Source: JABCPE02 sp963518955 (GTDB lineage: Bacteria; Bacteroidota; Bacteroidia; Flavobacteriales; Weeksellaceae). Taken from it: a DNA stretch of 64,000 nt. A program made the translations under genes and the position numbers. Of the stretch, positions 6,475 through 15,711 are shown in pieces. The stretch's first letter is position 1, and every line of letters begins with the position of its first letter. The DNA is taken from positions 1 through 64,000 of the forward strand of contig CAUQKI010000009.1 of assembly GCA_963518955.1 (NCBI GenBank). Reading direction: 5' to 3'. Below the pieces are notes generated by a model that was given only the letters and a program-made list of their open reading frames with translations, did no database searches and had not been told where the DNA came from.

Positions 6475-6482
6475 CAAATATA
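6475..6482 (-). promoter_or_regulatory. -7 element of the DUF6122 gene
   Basis: TATATTTG on the minus strand. No matching TTTG is seen at the usual distance. Confidence 0.4.
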
Positions 6483-6525
6483 AAGAAGATTCTGAATAAT
6501 TATTTCTTTAATTTTATTTAAAATC

Positions 6526-7290
6526 ATGATAGATACCCACACCCACCTCTATTCAGAGGAATTTGACCAAGACAGACAGGAAGCCGTTTCCAGAGCTTTC
6601 GCAAACGGAGTAAGCCAAATATTCCTGCCTGCCATAGACTCCGAAACTCACCAAAAAATGCTGGATTTAGAGGCAGCCTATCCGCAGAAAATCTTTGCAA
6701 TGATGGGACTTCATCCCTGCTCGGTAAAGCCTGACACTTGGGAAAAGGAATTAGAAACTGTAGAAAAATACCTTAACCAAAGGGATTTCTGTGCTGTAGG
6801 CGAAATCGGGATAGATTTATATTGGGAGCAATCTACCCTTGACATACAAATAAAGGCCTTCGAAAAGCAGATAGACTGGGCAGTGGAGAGAGACCTGCCT
6901 ATCGTAATCCATACCCGAAACAGCTTTGATGAAACTTTTGAGGTTTTGGAAAGAAAAAAACACCCTCGCCTGCGCGGGATATTCCATTGTTTCAGTGGTG
7001 ACTTGGCTCAGGCTCTGCGAGCGATAGAGATGGGATTTTATTTAGGCATCGGCGGTGTGGTGACTTTTAAAAATGGAAAAATAGACCAATTCTTGGGCGA
7101 AATACCTTTGGAAAAAATAGTTTTGGAGACGGACAGCCCTTATCTGGCGCCCGTGCCACACAGAGGAAAACGCAATGAAAGCGCTTATCTGAACCTCATC
7201 GCAGGCAAATTAGTGGATATTTATGGAGTGAGTTTTGAGGAAATTGATAGAATAACGACCGAAAACGCCAAAAGAATTTTTAGAACATAA
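6526..7290 (+). CDS. tatD: TatD family metal-dependent DNase
   Basis: TIM-barrel phosphoesterase of the TatD/YcfH family, cytoplasmic, hydrolysing DNA 3' ends with divalent metals. The 254 residues show the metal ligands: MIDTHTHL at the N-terminus, the Glu in GEIGIDLYW, His in VIHTRNSFDETFEVL and FHCFSGD, and Asp in LETDSPYLAPVPHRGKRNES. All ligands are kept. It stands alone, followed 15 bases later by an unrelated hypothetical gene. Which of the TatD paralogues it corresponds to cannot be decided here. Confidence 0.92.
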   Translation: MIDTHTHLYSEEFDQDRQEAVSRAFANGVSQIFLPAIDSETHQKMLDLEAAYPQKIFAMMGLHPCSVKPDTWEKELETVEKYLNQRDFCAVGEIGIDLYWEQSTLDIQIKAFEKQIDWAVERDLPIVIHTRNSFDETFEVLERKKHPRLRGIFHCFSGDLAQALRAIEMGFYLGIGGVVTFKNGKIDQFLGEIPLEKIVLETDSPYLAPVPHRGKRNESAYLNLIAGKLVDIYGVSFEEIDRITTENAKRIFRT

Positions 7291-7305
7291 AAAACAATAG
7301 ATAAA

Positions 7306-7737
7306 ATGATAGAAATAGAATTTGAAAAACCTAATTATACCACCTGCGAATGCTGTGGTAATCGGGTAACTTGGCTCACAAGATTTGTTTATAAGGATAA
7401 CGAAGCTATTGCTTTTTACTATGCCACTTTCACAGAACACGCTGAGGAAAAGGTAGTAAAATGTTTAGTAGGTATATGTGAATGGGAAAACTCTGAAAGT
7501 GAAGAATATACAAAAGCAACAGGTTTCCCGATGGCGCTTTGGGTTGATGAAAATCAGCAGGCAAATGTTTCGTTATTGAATAAAAATGAAGTTCCTTGGG
7601 AAAACATACTAAAAGGGAAAATCCTTGACCGAGAGGAAGCCCTAAATCACCCTTATAAAGAAGAGGTTTTCCATATTACTGACCATATTTTCTGGGAAGA
7701 TGAAGAAATTATAAATTTTTTAGACCCTAAAAACTAA
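7306..7737 (+). CDS. uncharacterised protein with N-terminal CxxC pair
   Basis: I do not recognise a family. The 143-residue product is cytosolic and acidic. It starts MIEIEFEKPNYTTCECCGN, so Cys14, Cys16 and Cys17 form a C-x-C-C cluster that might bind metal, though no second cysteine pair is close (only one later Cys pair at KCLVGICEW). Aromatic and acidic residues are frequent in the last third (HITDHIFWEDEEIINFL). It sits 15 bases after tatD. The following intergenic bases may be a coding remnant (7724-7825). Confidence 0.75.
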   Translation: MIEIEFEKPNYTTCECCGNRVTWLTRFVYKDNEAIAFYYATFTEHAEEKVVKCLVGICEWENSESEEYTKATGFPMALWVDENQQANVSLLNKNEVPWENILKGKILDREEALNHPYKEEVFHITDHIFWEDEEIINFLDPKN

Positions 7738-7825
7738 ACTAAAAGAGCCTGAAAACACCATTCTAAACCTCAAAAACATTCACGAAATTACGGTAGAAAA
7801 CGGATTAAAATTGTTCAAAATATAA
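7724..7825 (+). pseudogene. possible coding remnant between two unknown genes
   Basis: In the frame of base 7724 an open stretch reads ...KEPENTILNLKNIHEITVE and on to NGLKLFKI before TAA at 7823-7825. It has no start codon, but the residue pattern is protein-like. It could be the 3' end of a deleted gene, or the former C-terminus of the upstream gene after a frameshift. Confidence 0.3.
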
Positions 7826-7828
7826 AAA

Positions 7829-8458
7829 ATGAAAGTCTTAAATATTAAAATTTCTGCATTACCTCCAGAAAATAATTCTTTTTGGATGAGACTTCTTCTT
7901 TATCTGTGTGTTCCTTTTCTTTTCATATTTGGAATACTTTTATTGATAGGATGGAGAATATATTCAGGCATTAATTCTATTATTTCGGCTGTCAAAGAGG
8001 ATTTTTTCGGAATTAAAGACAAAACAAATATTAAAACCAGCAAAAATATTCTATTCGAAAACGAACAATTTAAACTAAAAAAAGAAGACTATCTCCCTCA
8101 TGAAAACAGCCAAGAATATAAAATTTTCGATGATTTTTGTGCCAAATCAAACGAACACCTTAATGATGATGATGGCTATATATTCTACAAACTGACAGAT
8201 AAAAAATCAGCAACAGACCTAAATGGAGCGATTATAAGTGAATTTCAGGAAGATATTGGTAATTATATTTTATCACAAAATCTTATTTTGGAGGATAACC
8301 AGCTTAAAAACCAACTGATATCTTTCAATAAAAACACTGGGAAAATCACAGTTTTGGCTGATATCAAAGACTTTTTTTGGTTAGAATTTGATTCTGAAAC
8401 AAAAACAATCAATGGTTATAACAATAAAGAACAAATAGAAATCGCCATTTCAGAATGA
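7829..8458 (+). CDS. uncharacterised membrane-anchored protein
   Basis: No family recognised. The 209 residues contain one strong hydrophobic segment at about 19-45 (RLLLYLCVPFLFIFGILLLI) followed by a basic stretch, then a soluble acidic domain of about 150 residues, probably cytoplasmic or periplasmic depending on orientation. There are no cysteines apart from those in the membrane segment and FDDFCAKSNE. The gene follows a possible pseudogene and is closed by a strong terminator at 8495-8524. The neighbourhood of three unrelated unknown frames suggests a variable spot between tatD and gldG. Confidence 0.75.
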   Translation: MKVLNIKISALPPENNSFWMRLLLYLCVPFLFIFGILLLIGWRIYSGINSIISAVKEDFFGIKDKTNIKTSKNILFENEQFKLKKEDYLPHENSQEYKIFDDFCAKSNEHLNDDDGYIFYKLTDKKSATDLNGAIISEFQEDIGNYILSQNLILEDNQLKNQLISFNKNTGKITVLADIKDFFWLEFDSETKTINGYNNKEQIEIAISE

Positions 8459-8494
8459 ATTGTCTTTTATTAAATTGATTTAATCCAAAAAAAC

Positions 8495-8524
8495 AAAATC
8501 TACTTCTAAATGAAGTAGATTTTT
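8495..8524. terminator. bidirectional terminator between convergent genes
   Basis: 12-bp stem aaaatctacttc (8495-8506) with gaagtagatttt (8512-8523) and a 5-base loop. A-rich and T-rich flanks serve both the unknown gene on the left and gldG on the right. Confidence 0.85.
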
Positions 8525-8527
8525 ATT

Positions 8528-10183
8528 TTATGCAAATTTTCTCTTTCTCAGCCAGAAGAACAATACTCCCATACCACCGATAATTCCCAGCGGCAATAAT
8601 AGATTCAGCCACTGCCAGTAGGATTTCTCATCATTGATTCTTTTCCCATCCAAGAGGCGAACTTCTATGCTTCGGCTGCGCAGTTCGATGAGATTGTTAT
8701 CATCTAGAAGATATTCCAGCGCATTTCTCAGAAACTGCTCATTACCATAGAGCTGGTTAGTCATCAGGTCTTCGCCCAAAGGAAGCGGTTCTCCTCTGAT
8801 GACTTGGTTTCTAGCGACATCTCCATCAGAAATGACTATCATTTTATTCTCGCCACTTTTTGCTTTGAACTTTGGATATTCATTTTTCTCACTTCTGTTG
8901 GCATATGCAGAATTAAATTTCCCTTCCAAAGCCACTGCAAAAATCTTCGGCGTAGATGGTTTTTCCATCACACTAAGGCTGTCTATATTCTGCAATTCGC
9001 TCAGTTCTACATAATTAGGCGTAGATTTCAGGGTCGTTCTGTTACTAGATTCGTAGAGAACTTGGGTTTTAATCCCTGGTCTTCCCAAAGTATCTATCGC
9101 TGTTGGAAACTCAAATTTCAAAGGATTTATGTTTCTAGTGATAGGATTTCCTGTTTCGTTAATCCCAAGCGGGAAATACGGCCACAACAAGCTGGCATAC
9201 TGAGGGTTACCTGCTATCTCTCCCACCACTATTCTCCTAAGAGCCGCTTTTTGGAAATCTTTAACCAAGGCAGAATTGATTCTCAGACCGTAATTGAACA
9301 TAAAATCCGTTAGGTTAAGGTCTTGTGGATAGGCCATTATTTTTTTGGAATGGTAGAGTGTGTCCATATCTGCATTCACAGCATCCAGCATCCATAGGGT
9401 TTTACCACCATTCATAATATATTGGTCAAGAATCACTTTTTCTTGATTAGTAAAAGGTTTTCTCGGTTTGGCGATTACTATGGCGTCCATTTTTTGGAGC
9501 GTAGGAACATCCTCCATAGTGAGTTCTCCTCTGGTGTGCGGAATAATCGGCCCTACATTATAGTTATCCAAAGCCAACTGCAAGAAGCCCTGAAACTGGT
9601 CTGGCCTAAGCTCATCATGATTCACCAAAAATCCTACATTTTTTCTCTTTTCGGTAATCATGGTTTTAATGGTGGAAACAAAATTGTACTCCAAATTCTC
9701 AATAGACTTATTCAGCTGTTCCGATGCATCTATCCCTGTCTGCTGGATAATCAAAGGAATAGCCGTCCCATAGGTATTATACTTCACCGCTGCATATGGG
9801 AAAAGGACGATTTCAGAGATTTTACCATCTTTCATATTAGGTAAAATAGACGGCTCCATGCCCATAGCTTCCAGCGTATCTCTCGATATTTTTTCCTTAA
9901 TAGGGTCTATGAATTTATAGTCTATCTTTGGATTGATTTTTCGGAATTCTTCCAGCATGAATTTGGTTTCGTTTTGTAACTGCTTAAAACTCGCTGGGAA
10001 ATCACCATCGAGATAAACCTCTATCATCATCGGTTTTTTCACCGATTTCAGGGTTTTTATCGTGGAGTCTGTAAGGGTGTATCTTTTTTCTTGGGTAAGG
10101 TCTATCCTTGTGGAGAAACCAAAAATCCCAACAAGCAGAACTAAAACAATCCCAATAGATATTATTATTTTCTTATTTTTCAT
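8528..10183 (-). CDS. gldG: gliding motility ABC transporter subunit GldG
   Basis: GldG, the large membrane-anchored auxiliary subunit of the GldA-GldF-GldG ABC transporter, which is needed for gliding in Flavobacterium johnsoniae. The 551 residues show one N-terminal membrane segment (about 5-23), the motif ITRDLTQEKRYTL in the form TRIDLTQEKRYTLTDSTIK, a large periplasmic ABC-transporter auxiliary domain, and a C-terminal membrane helix (LLLPLGIIGGMGVLFFWLRK). It follows gldF by 61 bases on the same strand. The third subunit gene, gldA, is not nearby, which is usual. Confidence 0.93.
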   Translation of the reverse strand: MKNKKIIISIGIVLVLLVGIFGFSTRIDLTQEKRYTLTDSTIKTLKSVKKPMMIEVYLDGDFPASFKQLQNETKFMLEEFRKINPKIDYKFIDPIKEKISRDTLEAMGMEPSILPNMKDGKISEIVLFPYAAVKYNTYGTAIPLIIQQTGIDASEQLNKSIENLEYNFVSTIKTMITEKRKNVGFLVNHDELRPDQFQGFLQLALDNYNVGPIIPHTRGELTMEDVPTLQKMDAIVIAKPRKPFTNQEKVILDQYIMNGGKTLWMLDAVNADMDTLYHSKKIMAYPQDLNLTDFMFNYGLRINSALVKDFQKAALRRIVVGEIAGNPQYASLLWPYFPLGINETGNPITRNINPLKFEFPTAIDTLGRPGIKTQVLYESSNRTTLKSTPNYVELSELQNIDSLSVMEKPSTPKIFAVALEGKFNSAYANRSEKNEYPKFKAKSGENKMIVISDGDVARNQVIRGEPLPLGEDLMTNQLYGNEQFLRNALEYLLDDNNLIELRSRSIEVRLLDGKRINDEKSYWQWLNLLLPLGIIGGMGVLFFWLRKRKFA

Positions 10184-10244
10184 ATTCTTTTATACATTTT
10201 TTCAAAATTCCCTACCTCATTTCCTTTCTTCTTTTTTGAATATT

Positions 10245-10973
10245 TTATTTTTTTCTTTCAACAAAAAGGATGGCTGCTTTTAGCCCTAAAAATATTATCA
10301 ACCCGAAATAAAACACATCTTTAGTGTCTATCAAACCTCTCGTAAAGGCGATATAATGATAATAAAAACCAAAGTTCTGAAGAATATAATCTCCACCGCC
10401 CAGCAATTTATACGAAGCCAGCTGCTCTATTCCAAAAAACATAAAGAAACATAAAAAAACGCCTATAAGGTACGCCATCACTTGGTTAGATGATAAGGCT
10501 GATGCCAAAATCCCTACTGCTGTGAATGCTCCTATAAGCAGCAACAATCCTGCATATCCACCCAAAGTCATCCCGAAATCTATATTTCCTTCTGGAATGC
10601 TGAGCGTAGAAATCGTATTAAAATACACGATGGAAGGCAATAAGCACAAAACACCTATCAGCCACACAGACAGGAATTTACCACCAATAATCTCTGTCAA
10701 TTTTAAAGGCTGAGAAAAAAGCCAACCAAGCGTTCCTGACTGCTGCTCTTCTGCCAGGGTTTTCATACTAAGTGCAGGAATGATGAACATAAAAAGCCAC
10801 GGAACCAGCACAAAATAAGTCTGCATAGAAGCCGCACCTATATCAAAAAAGTTAAAATTATTCTCAAAGAAAAACAAGAACAAGCTTCCTAAAAGACTGA
10901 AAGATGCGATGATAACCCACGCACTCCAATTCCCAAAATAAACCCAAAGTTCTTTTTTAAAAACTGCTATCAT
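10245..10973 (-). CDS. gldF: gliding motility ABC transporter permease GldF
   Basis: ABC-2 type permease subunit that pairs with GldG and the ATPase GldA. The 242 residues contain six hydrophobic segments. The N-terminus MIAVFKKELWVYFGNWSAWV and the loop SMKTLAEEQQSGTLGWLFSQPL are typical of GldF and of NosY-like permeases. It begins 28 bases after the dnaE stop on the same strand and is followed by gldG, so dnaE-gldF-gldG may be read together. No terminator is evident between dnaE and gldF. Confidence 0.93.
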   Translation of the reverse strand: MIAVFKKELWVYFGNWSAWVIIASFSLLGSLFLFFFENNFNFFDIGAASMQTYFVLVPWLFMFIIPALSMKTLAEEQQSGTLGWLFSQPLKLTEIIGGKFLSVWLIGVLCLLPSIVYFNTISTLSIPEGNIDFGMTLGGYAGLLLLIGAFTAVGILASALSSNQVMAYLIGVFLCFFMFFGIEQLASYKLLGGGDYILQNFGFYYHYIAFTRGLIDTKDVFYFGLIIFLGLKAAILFVERKK

Positions 10974-11001
10974 TTTATATTTATTTTATCCAAAAAATTA
11001 T

Positions 11002-14000
11002 TTAGTTCAAAAACACATCATATCTACCGACTTTGTGTATCATCTTCAATACATTATCATCAATTCTTATTTTATGCTGCATAGATACCAGCTCTATGAT
11101 GCTGTTATCCTCAGGATTTTTGATATAAAAGCTAAGTTTATGCTCGCCTTTATTAGTGAGTATTTCATTTCTGAAAAACTCTATATCTTCTTTTTTCAAA
11201 TCCTGAACTGGCATTACAACGGTCAGAGATTTTGCAAATTTATCAAATGCATCCCTTAGTTCCAAAACATCATTCACATTCACAAAACATCTTCCATCCT
11301 GCGAAATGGAATATTTTATCTTTAAAATCACAAATCTCTGTGGAGCTATCTTGTCTTTCAGCCTCATATAATCCCTGTCTCCCAGACGGAAAGAGCACGA
11401 ACCTGCGTAGTCCTCCAAGGTCAGAAAAGCCACCTTTTCGCCGCCACGCTTCCCATCCCGAACAGTATATTCCGTAATCATTCCCGCCACAGTGTATTCT
11501 TTGCCTTTATTCATATTATTTTGGCGGTCTTTCCAGCTGAGATTGGTCTCTGGAACATTATTCGCGATGATTGTAGATTTATAATTTTCCACTTCATCCA
11601 GATTCAGGAAGTTATGAAAACCTCTCGGTTCTATTTTTTTTGTAGCTTCTTCCACTATTTCTTCTGACTCGGCATCCATACCGAAATCTATATTTTCATC
11701 TTCTAAAATATCTGCATCTATACCGCTGTCCGCCACATCCAAATGCTCTTCTGGCTCATTCTTTCTGTCTTTTTCCAAGATACTTTTTTTACTCAAAGAG
11801 CCTTGCATAAACTTGTATTGATACTTAAACTCATCTATCGGATGGGCAGAAAGATAAAACCCAATGGTTTCCTTTTCTTTATTAAGTTTATACATATTAG
11901 ACCATTCTGGCTGGGGATCGATTTTAAAGCGCTCTATCTGAACCTCTTCCATCATATCCGCAAAGAGGGAATTTTCCACAGAGGACTTACTTTCATTATA
12001 GTTTTGTCCGTATCTGAGGAGTTTTTCGACAGCTGTCTTTCCTGAGCTGTCTGGCTCTAAATACTGGGCTCTGTGGTAAGTGTCCAGCTCATCAAATGCG
12101 CCTGCCATTACCAGCCCTTCCACCACTCGCTTATTTACCTGCGATGAAGAAACCCGCTCAAAAAAATCAAAAACATCCTTGAACTTGCCTTTTTGTCTTT
12201 CCTGATCTATGGCTTCGCTCGGCCCCTCACCTATTCCCTTTATCGCCCCAAGTCCAAAACGAATCTGCCCTTTCTCATTCACCGAGAATTTGTATTGGCT
12301 TTCATTCACATCCGGCCCCAGAACATCCACGCCCATAGACTTACAGTCTTCCATAAACATGGTGATTTGGGCAGTGTTGTTAATGTTATTACTCATCACA
12401 CTCGCCATATATTCGGCTGGGTAGTTGGCTTTTAGGTAAGCTGTATGATAGGCTATCAGGGCGTAACATGTGGAGTGCGACTTGTTAAAAGCATACTCTG
12501 CGAACGCCTCCCAGTCTTTCCAGATTTTCTGTAATTTCGTTTCATCCAGATTGTTCGCCTTTCCTCCTTCTATGAATTTCGGATACATTTTATCCAAGAC
12601 ATTTCTCTGCTTTTTCCCCATGGCTTTACGCAGGGTATCGGCTTCACCTTTGGTAAAGTTGGCCAATTTCTGTGACAAAAGCATCACCTGCTCCTGATAA
12701 ACGGTAATTCCGTAAGTTTCTTTCAGATATTCCTCTGTTTCTGGGAGGTCATAGACTATTTCTTCTACGCCGTGCTTTCTGTTGATAAAGTTTGGGATGT
12801 ATTTTATCGGCCCTGGTCTGTACAGCGCGTTCATCGCGATAAGGTCAGCAAAAACCGTTGGTTTCAGATCCCTCATATATTTCTGCATTCCAGCACTTTC
12901 GTATTGGAAAATCCCGACTGTCCTTCCTTCCTTAAAGAGCTGATAAGTCTTCGCATCATCCAGCGGAATTTCATCTGGGTTTATGTCAATATTATATCTT
13001 TGTTTAATGAGTTTCAAAGCATCTTTGATAATGGTCAAAGTCCTCAAACCGAGGAAGTCCATTTTCAGCAGTCCTGCACTCTCCGCCACCGAGTTATCAA
13101 ACTGAGAGACCAAAATATCGGCATCTTTTGCCGCAATGGAAATAGGAACAAGATTGGAAATATCCTCAGGCGTAATAATCACCCCACAGGCGTGAATTCC
13201 CGTGTTTCTGATACAGCCTTCCATTTTCCTTGCGGAATCCAAAACACGATAACGGCTGTCTTTCGGGTTCTCCAAGATGGCCTTCATCTCATCCACCAAA
13301 ACTTTATCCTCATCCTTTAATTTATCATATTTTGAAAGGGCTTTTGCAATGTTCATCCCTGGCACAGACGGAACGAGTTTTGCGATATTATTCGTTTCAA
13401 AAATCGGCACATCCAAAACCCTTCCTGCATCTTTTATCGCAGATTTTCCACCCAAAACAGAATAGGTAATAATCTGAGCCACATTACTTTGCCCATATTT
13501 ATCAATCACCCATTTGATGATTCTGTCCCTTCCCTCATCATCAAAATCTATATCAATATCGGGCATGGAAATACGCTCTGGATTCAGAAAACGCTCAAAA
13601 AGGAGGTCGTATTTTATAGGGTCTACATTGGTAATTCCGATGCAGTATGCCACCGCAGAACCTGCCGCAGAACCACGCCCAGGCCCTACAGAAACGCCCA
13701 TATTTTTTGCCTCATTACAAAAATCCTGAACGATAAGGAAATACCCTGGATAGCCCGTTTTAGCGATTACTTCCAGTTCAAAATCCAAACGCTCTGCTAT
13801 TTCATCTGTGATTTCTCCATATTTTTTCTTTGCTCCTTCGTAGGTCAAATGCCTTAGATAGGCATTTTCTCCGCGTTTTCCGTCGTCTTTCAAATCATCT
13901 TCGTGCTGAAACTCCTGTGGAATATCAAATTCAGGCAGCAAAACATCTCGTTTCAAGGTATAAGGCTCAAATTTCTGCAACAGCTCCGTATATGCCTCAA

Positions 14001-15636
14001 ATGCATCTGGATACTGGCGAAAAGCCTGTTTGATTTCTTCCGTATTTTTTATATAAAACTCCTGCGAAGCCAGCCCTCTCCTCTTCCCAAAACCTCTGCC
14101 AATGGGCGTTGAAAGCTTTTCTCCATCTTTTATACAGCTTACGATATCCTGAATATCCGCATCGGATTTTTCTGTATAAAAAGTTTCGTTTTGGGCTAAA
14201 ATTTTGACATCATATTTTTCTGCAAACTGGAGCAAAGTTTGGTTCACATGCTCTTCTTCGTACAGACCATGATTCTGAATCTGCACATAGAAATCCTCGC
14301 CAAATTCCTCTTTCCACCATTTGAAAAGTTCTTCCCCTTTCTGCTCCCCAAAATTCAAAATCGCATCTGGAATATCACCAGAAATCCCAGAAGTAACCAC
14401 GATAAGCCCCTCCTTATACTGCGAAATCATTTGTCGGGAAATCCGCGGAACACCAAAATAAAATCCTTTAACAAAACCTATACTTGAGAGTTTTGCCAAG
14501 TTTTTATAACCTATGAAATTTTTCGCCAACAGCACCATATTTGTCCTTCTGTCTGGGTCATCTTTGGTAAACTGCTTCTGCTCGGGTCTGTCCGAGATAT
14601 AAAACTCACACCCCAAAACAGGAATTATCGTTTTCTGCTGTGGTTCCGTTTCAGAAAATTCTACGCCTTCTTCCTCAGCTTTTTGTTTTTGGTCAATGTA
14701 TTCTTGGTGGGCTTTTTTAACCTTAGAATTATAATTTTCCACTTCGGAAATAAACTTAAAAGCCCCCATCATATTCCCCAAATCCACCATTCCCACAGCT
14801 GGAAAATTATCGGATTTAGCTTTATTTATCAAATCTTCTATGGAAGTGGTCGATTGTAAAGACGAAAAAATACTATGATTATGAAAATTAAAGTAATCCC
14901 CAATTTCCACCTCATCCGTATCCCCGAAATCTACCGTTTTTTTCTTCTTGTTAAAATCCTCTACCTGCCGTCTGATGACGATTGCAAAAGGCTTGATGGG
15001 ATTAGGGTGAAGGTTTTGGTAGGCTTCCAGCTGCTCTTGAGAAATTTTAAGATTTTCTGCTGGGATAATGCCGATACGCATCATCTCAAAGAAAACCTGA
15101 GCCGTAGCATTCACATCGGCGGCAGCGTTATGGGCTTCATCAAATTTTTTACCGTAGAGTTTTTCGTAAAGTTCCTCTAATTTTGGTGATTTGTATCTTC
15201 CGTTTTTCCCTCCGCTCAGCTGACAGAAATCCGTTCCCAGCTCCATAGTATCGGCGGAAGGCGTTTTTTCTAATGTGTTCTCTATTCCTTTTCGGAAAAG
15301 CTCTGCACCTACGATTTTATAGTCAAAATCTATATTGTGCCCTGCTACCACTTTGGTTTTCTTGAGCACTTCGGTGAACTCCTCCAAAACTTCCTGCAAG
15401 TCCCTTCCCTGCTCCTGCGCCATTTTAGTGGAAATCCCGTGAATTCTGGTCGCATTGAAGGGAATATCATAGCCCTCTGGCTTTATGATATAATCCTGAT
15501 TCTCTATCAGTTCGCCGTTTTCATCATGCAGCTGCCAAGCAATCTGCACCATCCTAGGCCAGTTGTCAGAATCTGATAAAGGAGCATTAAAATTCTGCGG
15601 CAATCCCGTAGTTTCGGTGTCAAAAATGAGATACAT
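11002..15636 (-). CDS. dnaE: DNA polymerase III alpha subunit with fused exonuclease
   Basis: Replicative polymerase, DnaE type, of 1544 residues against about 1160 in E. coli. The extra N-terminus (about 1-190) is a DnaQ-like 3'-5' exonuclease with DTETTG at 6-11, HNIDFDY and HNAAADVNAT, the full DEDDh set. A PHP domain follows from about 245 (FNFHNHSIFSS). The polymerase Asp residues are in PDIDIDFDDE (about 692-701) and MDFLGLRTL (about 857). An OB fold is at about 1385-1440 (VAGMITEYTVRDGKRGG). An acidic insertion (about 1300-1345) precedes it. Proofreading is thus in cis. gldF and gldG lie directly downstream. Confidence 0.96.
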   Translation of the reverse strand: MYLIFDTETTGLPQNFNAPLSDSDNWPRMVQIAWQLHDENGELIENQDYIIKPEGYDIPFNATRIHGISTKMAQEQGRDLQEVLEEFTEVLKKTKVVAGHNIDFDYKIVGAELFRKGIENTLEKTPSADTMELGTDFCQLSGGKNGRYKSPKLEELYEKLYGKKFDEAHNAAADVNATAQVFFEMMRIGIIPAENLKISQEQLEAYQNLHPNPIKPFAIVIRRQVEDFNKKKKTVDFGDTDEVEIGDYFNFHNHSIFSSLQSTTSIEDLINKAKSDNFPAVGMVDLGNMMGAFKFISEVENYNSKVKKAHQEYIDQKQKAEEEGVEFSETEPQQKTIIPVLGCEFYISDRPEQKQFTKDDPDRRTNMVLLAKNFIGYKNLAKLSSIGFVKGFYFGVPRISRQMISQYKEGLIVVTSGISGDIPDAILNFGEQKGEELFKWWKEEFGEDFYVQIQNHGLYEEEHVNQTLLQFAEKYDVKILAQNETFYTEKSDADIQDIVSCIKDGEKLSTPIGRGFGKRRGLASQEFYIKNTEEIKQAFRQYPDAFEAYTELLQKFEPYTLKRDVLLPEFDIPQEFQHEDDLKDDGKRGENAYLRHLTYEGAKKKYGEITDEIAERLDFELEVIAKTGYPGYFLIVQDFCNEAKNMGVSVGPGRGSAAGSAVAYCIGITNVDPIKYDLLFERFLNPERISMPDIDIDFDDEGRDRIIKWVIDKYGQSNVAQIITYSVLGGKSAIKDAGRVLDVPIFETNNIAKLVPSVPGMNIAKALSKYDKLKDEDKVLVDEMKAILENPKDSRYRVLDSARKMEGCIRNTGIHACGVIITPEDISNLVPISIAAKDADILVSQFDNSVAESAGLLKMDFLGLRTLTIIKDALKLIKQRYNIDINPDEIPLDDAKTYQLFKEGRTVGIFQYESAGMQKYMRDLKPTVFADLIAMNALYRPGPIKYIPNFINRKHGVEEIVYDLPETEEYLKETYGITVYQEQVMLLSQKLANFTKGEADTLRKAMGKKQRNVLDKMYPKFIEGGKANNLDETKLQKIWKDWEAFAEYAFNKSHSTCYALIAYHTAYLKANYPAEYMASVMSNNINNTAQITMFMEDCKSMGVDVLGPDVNESQYKFSVNEKGQIRFGLGAIKGIGEGPSEAIDQERQKGKFKDVFDFFERVSSSQVNKRVVEGLVMAGAFDELDTYHRAQYLEPDSSGKTAVEKLLRYGQNYNESKSSVENSLFADMMEEVQIERFKIDPQPEWSNMYKLNKEKETIGFYLSAHPIDEFKYQYKFMQGSLSKKSILEKDRKNEPEEHLDVADSGIDADILEDENIDFGMDAESEEIVEEATKKIEPRGFHNFLNLDEVENYKSTIIANNVPETNLSWKDRQNNMNKGKEYTVAGMITEYTVRDGKRGGEKVAFLTLEDYAGSCSFRLGDRDYMRLKDKIAPQRFVILKIKYSISQDGRCFVNVNDVLELRDAFDKFAKSLTVVMPVQDLKKEDIEFFRNEILTNKGEHKLSFYIKNPEDNSIIELVSMQHKIRIDDNVLKMIHKVGRYDVFLN

Positions 15637-15711
15637 TCAGTAAAAAAATTTGGTGTAAAAATAGAAAGAATTTTAGTATAAATTCAACTTTTGAATCAAA
15701 ATAATTTTGAC

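Noticed and set aside
8804..9844. Plus-strand frames of 169 and 140 codons opposite gldG.
   Set aside because: Antisense shadows of a complete gldG; no recognisable protein.
11035..15576. Many plus-strand open frames opposite dnaE, up to 182 codons.
   Set aside because: dnaE is unbroken and fully conserved on the other strand; the frames show no family motifs or start context.
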